Shown: positions 1-4,960, counted from the first letter of the stretch. The stretch: DNA of 5,445 bases from Deltaproteobacteria bacterium UBA3076 (GCA_002367355.1 DFBQ01000207.1:14230-19674); one strand, 5' to 3'. A program made the numbers and translations. Notes: a model not told the origin generated them from the letters alone.

Positions 1-81
1 AATTTCACTGCCAAAATACAAGATCAACAAAGTGTAAACTATTTTTGACTTGTCGTGAAGGATGTCAAATATATGAACATT

Positions 82-114
82 TTCTCTTGACAAAAAGAGA
101 ATAAGTGGAATAAC
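82..114 (+). promoter_or_regulatory. Putative sigma70 promoter of the TetR-type regulator, with an inverted repeat over the -35 box
   Basis: A perfect -35 hexamer TTGACA lies at 87-92. A -10-like AATAAC (4 of 6 matches) follows at 109-114 after a 16-nt spacer, placing the transcription start near 121. The -35 box is embedded in a 7-bp inverted repeat, TTCTCTT (82-88) and AAGAGAA (95-101), with a 6-nt centre. This could be a regulator site or a hairpin ending upstream transcription. A weaker alternative is TTGACT at 45-50 with TATATG at 70-75. The -10 match is modest. Confidence 0.45.
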
Positions 115-132
115 TGAATGAACGTACATTCA
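115..132. promoter_or_regulatory. FadR/TetR-type operator palindrome
   Basis: The 18-bp sequence TGAATGAACGTACATTCA is a palindrome with only one mismatched pair (121/126). Its outer arms TGAATGA and TCATTCA-like match the Bacillus FadR operator as I remember it (TGAATGAnnnnTCATTCA). It lies just downstream of the -10 box and overlaps the predicted transcription start, where a bound repressor would block initiation. The adjacent gene encodes a FadR-like TetR protein, so autoregulation is the natural inference. Confidence 0.7.
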
Positions 133-156
133 TTAAAATCCATATTGCACCTACCT

Positions 157-810
157 ATGAAAACCGCGGACAAACATGATAAAATTGTACAAGCCGCCAT
201 TCGGGTGTTTGCCCGTAATGGTTTTTTCGATTCTCGCATAGCAGAAATAGCCAAAGAAGCCAATGTGGCTGATGGTACTATTTATCTTTATTTCAACAAT
301 AAGTACGATATCCTCATCACTATATTTGAAGAGGAAATGGGCAAAATTATTGCCAGGGTGAAGCAGGAAATCGCTTCTTTTGATGACCCGCGGGAAAAGT
401 TGGAGCGCTTTGCCTATCTCCACTTGATCCTGGTACAAGAAAATAGAGACCTGGCAGAAGTAATACAGGTAGAGCTGCGTCAAAGCAGCAAGTTTATGAA
501 GGAGTATCGCAACAAAAGATTTGCCGAATATGTCAACATCATCTCAAGCATAGTACGCCAGGGTCAGGCCCAGAAAATATTTCTATCAGAAGTGATGCCC
601 GGGATATTCAAAAGGGCCTTTTTCGGGGCACTGGATGAAATGTCCAGGTTCTGGGTCCTTTCTTACAAGAAAAAATACAGTGTCACCACAGCCGCAAAGC
701 AAATAAGTGATTATTTCCTCCAGGGGATCCTTGCCAAGGAGGCCCGCGAGGCAGTGCCTCCTCCGAATAGTCGAGCAAGACGTTCCGGCACGCGGAGGAA
801 AACTACATAG
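157..810 (+). CDS. TetR/AcrR-family transcriptional regulator, FadR (YsiA)-like
   Basis: This is a 217-residue DNA-binding repressor from the chosen start. The N-terminal TetR domain covers about residues 5-55, with the helix-turn-helix at about 27-46 (IAEIAKEANVADGTIYLYF), nearly the classic TetR signature. The ligand-binding part carries LAEVIQVELRQS (about 99-110) and FFGALDE (about 155-161), which I recognise from Bacillus subtilis FadR, the acyl-CoA-responsive repressor of fatty-acid degradation. The last 20 or so residues are a basic, proline-containing tail that may be lineage specific. The ATG at 118 is in frame and would add 13 residues with a weak GGA at 107-109. I prefer 157 because FadR proteins align from MKxxxKxxKI and the operator and predicted transcription start overlap 118, although 157 has no clear Shine-Dalgarno. 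No beta-oxidation gene is visible in the window, so the targets are probably upstream or elsewhere. Acyl-CoA as ligand is inferred from family. Confidence 0.88.
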   Translation: MKTADKHDKIVQAAIRVFARNGFFDSRIAEIAKEANVADGTIYLYFNNKYDILITIFEEEMGKIIARVKQEIASFDDPREKLERFAYLHLILVQENRDLAEVIQVELRQSSKFMKEYRNKRFAEYVNIISSIVRQGQAQKIFLSEVMPGIFKRAFFGALDEMSRFWVLSYKKKYSVTTAAKQISDYFLQGILAKEAREAVPPPNSRARRSGTRRKTT

Positions 811-844
811 ATCTGTAGGCCCTTCCAAGCATAGAGAGGAATCA

Positions 845-869
845 TGTCCATACTCAATTCCTATGGACA
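845..869 (+). other. 8-bp hairpin downstream of the TetR gene
   Basis: TGTCCATA (845-852) and TATGGACA (862-869) form a perfect 8-bp stem around a 9-nt loop, 35 nt after the regulator stop codon. No T-run follows, so it is not a canonical intrinsic terminator. It may still end transcription weakly, protect the mRNA 3' end, or form part of the repeat element that begins a few bases later. Confidence 0.4.
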
Positions 870-896
870 ACATAGAACTTATGTAACCGTTCTACG

Positions 897-945
897 GGTT
901 CAGAGATTCAGGGTTCAGGGTTCAAAGGTTCAGAGGTTCAGGGTT
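897..945. repeat. Degenerate tandem GGTTCAG heptamer tract
   Basis: About six to seven consecutive units of GGTTCAG or one-base variants (AGATTCAG, GGTTCAAA, GGTTCAGA) run through this stretch. The complementary motif CTGAACC or CTGAAC reappears at 1058-1080 inside the same element. Such tracts are translated in annotated genomes as spurious VQRFRVQG-type peptides, so an open frame here should not be taken as a gene. Confidence 0.75.
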
Positions 946-1017
946 TACCGAAAATTTGAACCGTTGATTCGTGAGTTCTGAATGGAGAAGACATGAGAAT
1001 AGAACAATAGAGCAATG

Positions 1018-1045
1018 ATAAATCAACAATCATAAATCATCAATC
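1018..1045. repeat. 14-bp tandem duplication
   Basis: ATAAATCAACAATC (1018-1031) is followed immediately by ATAAATCATCAATC (1032-1045), differing at a single base. It lies inside the inverted-repeat-bounded element and is AT-rich and non-coding. Confidence 0.75.
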
Positions 1046-1140
1046 CAATAAGGTAACCCTGAACGGTGAACCCTGAACCCGTAAACGGTTACTATTTTTC
1101 AAAGCTAATCGCTCAACTTAGGTTGTAGGAAGGCGCAATT

Positions 1141-2766
1141 GTGGCGAATCAAACAGGGAAAATATCTGAACTGTACAAAACAGAGGACTGCTGGGCTATT
1201 TGGTTGGGATTGTTGATCATTTTCGTGGCCATGGCCTTCTTTTGGAGTGGAACCACAATCAAGGGGATCGCCATAACACCTGGAAAGTGGTCAGATCTTG
1301 CCGGGTTGTGGTCTGACCTTGTTAAACATTTTGTGCCATACCTCATTATTTTTCTCGGTTTCGGTCTGGTTTTTACCATCAGTATGGCAGTCATGGGCCA
1401 TAACATAAAAGAATATATCTCAGGTTATATCATTATATTTCTGGGCTCCCTGGCCATTTTCTACCTGGCCTCTTCAAAAATGATGAAGGACGCGCACCTT
1501 GGAGCGCCATTGCTTGCCCTGGTTATTGGATTGATCATAGGTAATCTCAAAAAGATGCCTAGATGGTTCCAGACCTCAATGCGAACTGAATACTATATAA
1601 AGACAGGGATTGTCCTCCTTGGCGCAACCTTACCTTTTACCCTCATCATCACGGCCGGCCCGATTGCCTTTGTCCAGGCAACCATCATCTCTATAACCAC
1701 CTGGTTAACCATCTATCTGGCTGCCACTAAACTTTTTGGCCTGGAGCCAAGGTTCGGGGCCGTCCTGGGGACCGGTGGCGCAGTATGCGGTGTATCCGCA
1801 TCGATTGCTGTCGGTGGGGCCGTTAAGGCAAAAAAGGATCATATTGCCATCACTATCGGCATTGTCTCTATATGGGCTATTGTCATGATCTTATCCCTGG
1901 TGGTGATCACAAAAATAATGATTCCTTCACCGGACAAGCTGGCAATCACACCGGATACCATAGGAACCATAACTCCAGGGGAAGCCGGCGCCTGGGTAGG
2001 GACTTCTGAGTTTGCAGATGCAGCCGGATTTGCAGTAGTTGCAGAAATAGCCAGTGAATATGGAGAGTCCGCCATCCATACCTTCACCCTGATGAAGGTA
2101 ATCGGACGGGATATCTGGGTAGGCATATGGGCATTTGTCCTTTCAATTGTCTCAGTCATATTTTGGGAGGAAAAAGGGGGAGAGAGGGCTGTCAGGCCTG
2201 GAGTAATCTGGGAAAGATTCCCTAAATTCGTGTTGGGTTTCTTCGCAGCCTCGATCATTATCAGCATTATCGCCGCATCCGGGCCGAAACTTTATATAGG
2301 AAAGGCAAAGCTACAAGGTGTCTTTAAGACCCATGTAACAAAGGAAGCCTATAATGCCGACTTTTCAGACTATAAAGTACCGGCCGAATTAACGGACAAG
2401 TTTGCCCTGTCTTCTGAACAGGGAGCCATCACCTTTCAGGGCAAGATGTCTTTTGACGAGCTGGATATGTTATTGGCATCTGCAACAACCAAAGATCAAA
2501 AAGCAGCATTAAAACAGTTGTATTACAAATCTGACTGGTTCGAGAGCGTCCTTAAATCAAAGGCCATCGCTCCTATCAAGAAGTTGCGCTCCTGGTGCTT
2601 TGTCTTCTGTTTTCTCTGTATCGGCCTTTCCACACGCGTTAAAGACCTGCTCGTATTCGGCATGAAACCATTCTGGGCCTTTACAATAGGCGTTATGGTC
2701 AATGTGCCACTGGGATTCATACTCTCTACTTATGTGTTTGCAGAATACTGGAAAGCTATCAGGTAG
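1141..2766 (+). CDS. YeiH-family putative sulfate exporter, long form with soluble insert
   Basis: This 541-residue polytopic inner-membrane protein belongs to the YeiH/YadS family (Pfam 'Cons_hypoth698', annotated as putative sulfate exporters; the substrate is not firmly established). About 11 to 12 hydrophobic segments are visible, near residues 19-36, 65-83, 93-111, 120-135, 155-174, 177-196, 234-257, 322-341, 362-380, 482-497 and 511-531. The conserved family motif TGGAVCGVSASIAV is at 211-224, and RVKDLLVFGMKPF near 499-511 is typical of the last helices. The usual family length is about 350 residues. Two things make this protein longer: an N-terminal extension with extra membrane segments, and a hydrophilic stretch at about 381-480 between the last helices. 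It starts at GTG with a strong Shine-Dalgarno AGGAAGG at 1127-1133, seven nt upstream. It appears monocistronic, since the next gene has its own promoter. Confidence 0.88.
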   Translation: MANQTGKISELYKTEDCWAIWLGLLIIFVAMAFFWSGTTIKGIAITPGKWSDLAGLWSDLVKHFVPYLIIFLGFGLVFTISMAVMGHNIKEYISGYIIIFLGSLAIFYLASSKMMKDAHLGAPLLALVIGLIIGNLKKMPRWFQTSMRTEYYIKTGIVLLGATLPFTLIITAGPIAFVQATIISITTWLTIYLAATKLFGLEPRFGAVLGTGGAVCGVSASIAVGGAVKAKKDHIAITIGIVSIWAIVMILSLVVITKIMIPSPDKLAITPDTIGTITPGEAGAWVGTSEFADAAGFAVVAEIASEYGESAIHTFTLMKVIGRDIWVGIWAFVLSIVSVIFWEEKGGERAVRPGVIWERFPKFVLGFFAASIIISIIAASGPKLYIGKAKLQGVFKTHVTKEAYNADFSDYKVPAELTDKFALSSEQGAITFQGKMSFDELDMLLASATTKDQKAALKQLYYKSDWFESVLKSKAIAPIKKLRSWCFVFCFLCIGLSTRVKDLLVFGMKPFWAFTIGVMVNVPLGFILSTYVFAEYWKAIR

Positions 2767-2787
2767 TTGAACTTTTCTTTTTTTGCC

Positions 2788-2816
2788 TTGACACCTAACC
2801 CGATTCACCCTATTTT
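2788..2816 (+). promoter_or_regulatory. Predicted sigma70 promoter upstream of the AAA ATPase gene
   Basis: A perfect TTGACA (2788-2793) is followed after exactly 17 nt by TATTTT (2811-2816), which matches the -10 consensus at four of six positions. The transcription start would be near 2823, giving a leader of about 87 nt before the ATPase start. The promoter begins 21 bp after the transporter stop codon, so the ATPase is probably transcribed separately. Confidence 0.55.
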
Positions 2817-2858
2817 TAAATAGTTAAAAAGCGAATCATATCAGTAAGAGTAAACACT

Positions 2859-2896
2859 GCGGAGATTCTCAGGGAGGGTCTCCGCTTTATTTTTTT
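2859..2896 (+). terminator. Intrinsic terminator or attenuator hairpin before the AAA ATPase gene
   Basis: GCGGAGA (2859-2865) pairs perfectly with TCTCCGC (2879-2885). Two G-U wobbles and a CTC/GAG pair extend the stem to 12 bp around an AGG loop. TTTATTTTTTT follows at 2886-2896, giving full intrinsic-terminator architecture. It can terminate transcription from the transporter gene. It also lies downstream of the promoter at 2788-2816 and only 13 nt before the ATPase start codon, so it would also cut off transcripts from that promoter. This makes it a candidate attenuator. Confidence 0.8.
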
Positions 2897-2909
2897 AGTG
2901 GAGAAACCT

Positions 2910-3989
2910 ATGGAAAACATATCTAAGGCCTCCAGCCCGCAAGATTGCACAGCCTTTATTTTCGAATGCACCGGGCAGAAGGTTGAACCTAAGATAGCCG
3001 CGGAGCTGTGGCCCAAAATAATACAACATAAATGGGTGCTTTCCGAAAAACTGGGCCGGGATGTGGGGATAAAGGTGGCCTGCCTGGATTTTATCGATAA
3101 TGTCGAGCTCATGCATCAAGATCTTCACGATGCACAAAGGATTCAGCTTCTCAAGGCGATAGGGGCCCAGATGATCGATCGATCAATCTGGGATACCATA
3201 TCCGAGACTCAGCCGCCAAAGCAGATTGTGAATAGAAGAATCATACTTCCCCTGACAGCGATAGAACTCGCACGCAAACACGCAGTTATTTCGCCCCGCA
3301 CCATCATCTTTTTCGGGCCACCTGGTACAGGTAAGACCCATTTTGTCCGGGCCATAGCAGGTATACTTCAGTGGTGGTATGTCGAGGTCAGTCCCAGCAC
3401 CTTGATGGCCGATGGAGAAGATCGCCTCGGTGCGAACCTGAAAACATTGATAGAAAAAGCCGGGAATCTCGACGAAGTGGTCTTGTTCATAGACGAATTC
3501 GAGGAAATAGCAGGCAGCCGTGATCACGCCTCCCGCATCGACAAATCAATTACAAATGAGTTCCTCAAACAAGTACCCCTGGTGAAAAGACAGGAGAGAA
3601 AAAACTTACTGGTATGCGCGACCAATTATATCCGGCAACTGGACACGGCCTTATTACGACCTGGTCGTTTTGATTGCATCATTCCGGTTGGAGGATTGGA
3701 TGATCAAGGCCGTCGAACTATTTTCGAGCATTATCTGTGCGATACCAACCGGGGCGATGTGGATGTGGACAGGATCATCTCCATGATTGCGCTTTTCACC
3801 CCTGCGGATATCGAGTACCTTTTTCAGAAGGTCAGACAACTTGCCTTTGAGAGAGAATACGTCAAAGGAGAAGATTACCGCGTGACAACAGAGACATTCC
3901 TGGAAATGATTCCTAATGTTCCACCTACACTCACTGATGAAATCATCGAGGATTTTAAACAGGACTGTGCAAACTATACCAGGTATTGA
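2910..3989 (+). CDS. AAA-family ATPase with an uncharacterised N-terminal domain
   Basis: This 359-residue cytoplasmic P-loop ATPase has a classic AAA module. Walker A GPPGTGKT is at about 136-143 and Walker B VVLFIDE at about 190-196 with the catalytic Glu present. Sensor-1 ATNY is at about 237-240, LRPGRFD at about 249-255, and a sensor-2-region motif TPADIEYL near 297-304. The second arginine of the usual RPGRFDR is replaced by Cys (about 256). The expected aromatic-hydrophobic-Gly pore loop is not evident; the corresponding stretch reads LMADGEDRLGAN. Residues 1-110 form a separate domain with the motif HKWVLSEKLGRDVG (about 40-53), whose family I cannot name. The architecture fits a single-ring remodelling ATPase or chaperone with a dedicated partner, but the substrate is unknown. 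I chose ATG 2910 because GGAG (2900-2903) sits six nt upstream; the in-frame GTG at 2898 falls against the terminator T-run and adds only four residues. No partner gene overlaps it. Confidence 0.85.
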   Translation: MENISKASSPQDCTAFIFECTGQKVEPKIAAELWPKIIQHKWVLSEKLGRDVGIKVACLDFIDNVELMHQDLHDAQRIQLLKAIGAQMIDRSIWDTISETQPPKQIVNRRIILPLTAIELARKHAVISPRTIIFFGPPGTGKTHFVRAIAGILQWWYVEVSPSTLMADGEDRLGANLKTLIEKAGNLDEVVLFIDEFEEIAGSRDHASRIDKSITNEFLKQVPLVKRQERKNLLVCATNYIRQLDTALLRPGRFDCIIPVGGLDDQGRRTIFEHYLCDTNRGDVDVDRIISMIALFTPADIEYLFQKVRQLAFEREYVKGEDYRVTTETFLEMIPNVPPTLTDEIIEDFKQDCANYTRY

Positions 3990-4255
3990 TTTCCGTCACT
4001 TGAACCATTTGTCCGAATGATAAGTAACTTCTTACTGTCAAGGTGCATAATTCTATCGAAAGTGGCCACTGATTCTGATTAATCCGGCCATTACCGTAAA
4101 AAAACTTTTTGAATTAGCTTTCTTCAGACAACGACTCACTGTATTGCCCTTGCCTTCGGATAGTACTTTCGTTACCATCATAAAATGGTGGAACGGGGTT
4201 TATACACAGGGGACTTTCACCTCATAAGCTCATGCCCATGATGGGCGTATACAAA
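3990..4255. other. Gene-free intergenic stretch with possible element remnants
   Basis: I see no credible gene here. TGGCCA (4063-4068) and CGGCCA (4085-4090) flank an exact tandem hexamer CTGATT-CTGATT (4069-4080), a little like the ends of IS21-type insertion sequences. ACCAT (4174-4178) and ATGGT (4185-4189) form a short hairpin. GCCCAT-G-ATGGGC (4234-4246) is a perfect 13-base palindrome. A frame through 4185-4254 would read like the decayed end of a coding or element sequence, but it contains a stop. Possible promoter boxes TTGCCT (4150-4155) and TACCAT (4173-4178), 17 nt apart, could drive the downstream leader, but both are weak. Confidence 0.4.
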
Positions 4256-4373
4256 GCGTTCGAGGCGACGTCTGACAGCGTGCCTCAATGCTGACGAACC
4301 GCGCAGTCATTGAGGAGGTTGCAATGGCTGTAGCCCTATTACATGACAACCTCATGCGCAGAGTATAGGAGGT
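4256..4373 (+). promoter_or_regulatory. Structured mRNA leader with mutually exclusive hairpins (candidate translational switch)
   Basis: Hairpin A pairs GCGTTCGAGGC-ACG (4256-4269, two bulges) with CGT-GCCTCAATGC (4279-4291). Hairpin B pairs CCTCAATG-CTG-CG (4283-4296) with CG-CAG-CATTGAGG (4302-4315) and uses the same 4283-4290 segment, so A and B exclude each other. Hairpin C pairs GAGGTTGCA (4315-4323) with TG-CAACCTC (4344-4353). B and C together bury the leader Shine-Dalgarno GAGGAGG (4312-4318). ACCTC (4349-4353) can instead pair with GAGGT (4369-4373), the Shine-Dalgarno of the next gene. The pairings are seen in the sequence; a switching role is inferred by analogy with erm-type translational attenuators. 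Confidence 0.5.
4324..4368 (+). CDS. 14-residue leader peptide (MAVALLHDNLMRRV)
   Basis: ATG 4324 is preceded by an excellent Shine-Dalgarno, GAGGAGG at 4312-4318, five nt away. It opens a 14-codon frame ending at TAG 4366-4368. The stop codon directly abuts the GGAGG Shine-Dalgarno of the downstream gene, whose ATG 4378 is in the same frame nine nt later. A ribosome translating codons 9-10 (AAC CTC) would cover the anti-Shine-Dalgarno segment, so the peptide looks built for translational coupling or attenuation. It resembles no leader peptide I know, and it lacks runs of one amino acid as in amino-acid attenuators. Chance is possible for so short a frame. Confidence 0.45.
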   Translation: MAVALLHDNLMRRV

Positions 4374-4377
4374 CAAA

Positions 4378-4626
4378 ATGTTACAACGAAAATTATTAAT
4401 GTCGGTGTTGATGAGCGTGTTGGTGTTTTCAGCGAGTCTTGCGTTGGCTGCGGACCAGGAACGTACGCAACAACAAATTCAATCTCAAATGCAACAACAA
4501 GAACAGATATACGGGAGTCAGTTGATGACACCGCAGGAGCGAGCCGAGCATCGCGCCAAGATGCGCGCTGCGAAGACCGAAGAAGAGCGTGAGCAAATCC
4601 GTAATGAAAACACCACGTGCGCATGA
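4378..4626 (+). CDS. Small secreted Gln-rich protein, N-terminal part of a frameshifted gene
   Basis: The 82 residues begin with a signal peptide: basic MLQRK, then a hydrophobic core to about residue 24, with cleavage likely after ALALA before ADQ. A Gln-rich stretch follows (QQQIQSQMQQQEQ, about 31-43), then YGSQLMTPQERAEHRAKMRAAKTEEEREQIRNE, a charged helical region. I recognise this from small exported proteins of proteobacteria that normally continue with HHxRMKERAKERGVxLPDEPP and a Gly-Met-rich tail. Here that continuation is present but in the -1 frame, so the protein ends prematurely with NTTCA. The loss of one A in an A-run near 4607-4610 explains this. TAGGAGG (4366-4372) is a strong Shine-Dalgarno five nt before ATG 4378. 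The function is unknown; a periplasmic location is inferred. Confidence 0.75.
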   Translation: MLQRKLLMSVLMSVLVFSASLALAADQERTQQQIQSQMQQQEQIYGSQLMTPQERAEHRAKMRAAKTEEEREQIRNENTTCA

Positions 4627-4763
4627 AAGAACGCGCCAAGGAACGTAGTGTGGTACTGTCAGACGAGCCACCAGAGCATGGTACGGGGCGCGGCATGGGA
4701 TCCGGTGCTGGCATGGGGCCACGAGGAGGGGGCATGGGGCCCGGTGGTGGTCGCAATCGCTGA
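4611..4763 (+). pseudogene. Frameshifted C-terminal part of the small secreted protein
   Basis: Read in the -1 frame relative to the preceding gene, this segment gives HHVRMKERAKERSVVLSDEP followed by a Gly-Met-Pro-rich tail ending GGGRNR and TGA (4761-4763). It completes the family's usual order: helical region, LxDEPP motif, GMGPGGG tail. The whole intact protein would be about 128 residues. An ATG at 4623 overlaps the upstream TGA stop as ATGA (4623-4626), so a separately translated 46-residue product by coupled restart is conceivable. No classical X-XXY-YYZ slippery heptamer is present in frame and only a weak GCGC/GCGC stem lies downstream. I therefore consider mutation or a homopolymer sequencing error more likely than programmed frameshifting. 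Confidence 0.65.
4692..4742 (+). repeat. Gly-Met coding repeat (GGCATGGGNCC-like)
   Basis: GGCATGGGATCC (4692), GGCATGGGGCCA (4710) and GGCATGGGGCCC (4731) are three imperfect copies spaced 18 and 21 bp apart, encoding GMGS, GMGP and GMGP. They make up the low-complexity tail of the frameshifted secreted protein. In-frame spacing by multiples of three shows this tail evolved as protein. G-runs give some quadruplex potential, but the loops are long. Confidence 0.7.
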
Positions 4764-4792
4764 TTCACATCAGCGCCTAACCAAACCAATTA

Positions 4793-4825
4793 GGATTGAG
4801 ACGACCCGAAAGGTCGTTTCAATCC
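4793..4825 (+). terminator. 14-bp hairpin, probable terminator or 3'-end structure
   Basis: GGATTGAGACGACC (4793-4806) pairs with GGTCGTTTCAATCC (4812-4825) over 14 bp with one G-U wobble and a CGAAA loop. It starts 29 nt after the last stop codon of the secreted-protein gene, where a terminator is expected. A T-rich tail is absent (ATTGTTCAAG follows), so it may be a non-canonical terminator or an mRNA-stabilising element. A symmetric stem this long could also act bidirectionally. Confidence 0.6.
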
Positions 4826-4833
4826 ATTGTTCA

Positions 4834-4882
4834 AGAAGCTCTGAGATGCAGCGAATACCCCGACTATAGGGGTAATGCTTCT
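4834..4882 (+). other. Possible three-way-junction RNA fold
   Basis: AGAAGC (4834-4839) pairs with GCTTCT (4877-4882). Inside lie a small hairpin CTG-AGATG-CAG (4841-4851) and a 6-bp hairpin TACCCC-GACTATA-GGGGTA (4856-4874). The fold lies in the leader region about 80 nt before the lipoprotein gene. It matches no riboswitch class I can name. The CTGAGA and ATACCC words recall TPP riboswitches, but the rest of that consensus is absent. Confidence 0.3.
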
Positions 4883-4960
4883 GTGATTATTCTGGGGAAG
4901 ATGGGCGTTTCTGGAATCTGTGAGGTTAATGGCTCAATACCATGGGAAAGGTAGGATGAA

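Larger units (their letters stand above)
883..1092. repeat. Intergenic element bounded by a 20-bp inverted repeat
   Basis: The left arm at 883-903 begins GTAACCGTT and ends TACGGGTTCAG. The right arm at 1073-1092 is its exact reverse complement except for one extra C in the left arm (892). The arms enclose about 170 bp holding GGTTCAG repeats, AT-rich sequence and a 14-bp tandem duplication. Further GGTTCAGGGTT-like stretches near 935-949 and their complement near 1053-1071 allow additional pairing. No protein is convincingly encoded. The structure resembles a MITE-like or dispersed intergenic repeat. I see no clear target-site duplication immediately outside the arms. Confidence 0.7.

Noticed and set aside
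844..981. 45-codon open frame with an AGAGGA just upstream, encoding an LRVQRFRVQG-type peptide
   Set aside because: Most of it is translation of the GGTTCAG repeat tract, the Shine-Dalgarno spacing is only about three nt, and the composition is that of a repeat artefact.
1839..2267. 142-codon minus-strand open frame inside the transporter gene
   Set aside because: It is a shadow of the transporter coding sequence, with no plausible start context or recognisable domain.
4256..4291. Integron attC site (bulged hairpin)
   Set aside because: It has two unpaired bases on one arm as in attC, but lacks the GTTRRRY core and its RYYYAAC partner, and there is no cassette order or integrase.
4608..4640. 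Programmed -1 ribosomal frameshift
   Set aside because: There is no in-frame slippery heptamer, and the only downstream stem is a 4-bp GCGC pair; a base loss in the A-run explains the data more simply.
4373..4789. 138-codon minus-strand open frame opposite the secreted-protein gene
   Set aside because: It is Pro/Arg-rich and mirrors the Gly-Met repeats on the other strand. The plus strand has the signal peptide, Shine-Dalgarno and family motifs.
4793..4825. CRISPR repeat or array
   Set aside because: Only one copy exists, with no second repeat at spacer distance and no cas genes in the window.
4841..4900. TPP-riboswitch-like words CTGAGAT, ATACCC and GGGTAATGC
   Set aside because: The required GAACCTGAT-like and GCGnAGGGA-like segments and the spacing of the TPP class are missing, and the next gene is a lipoprotein with no thiamine link.
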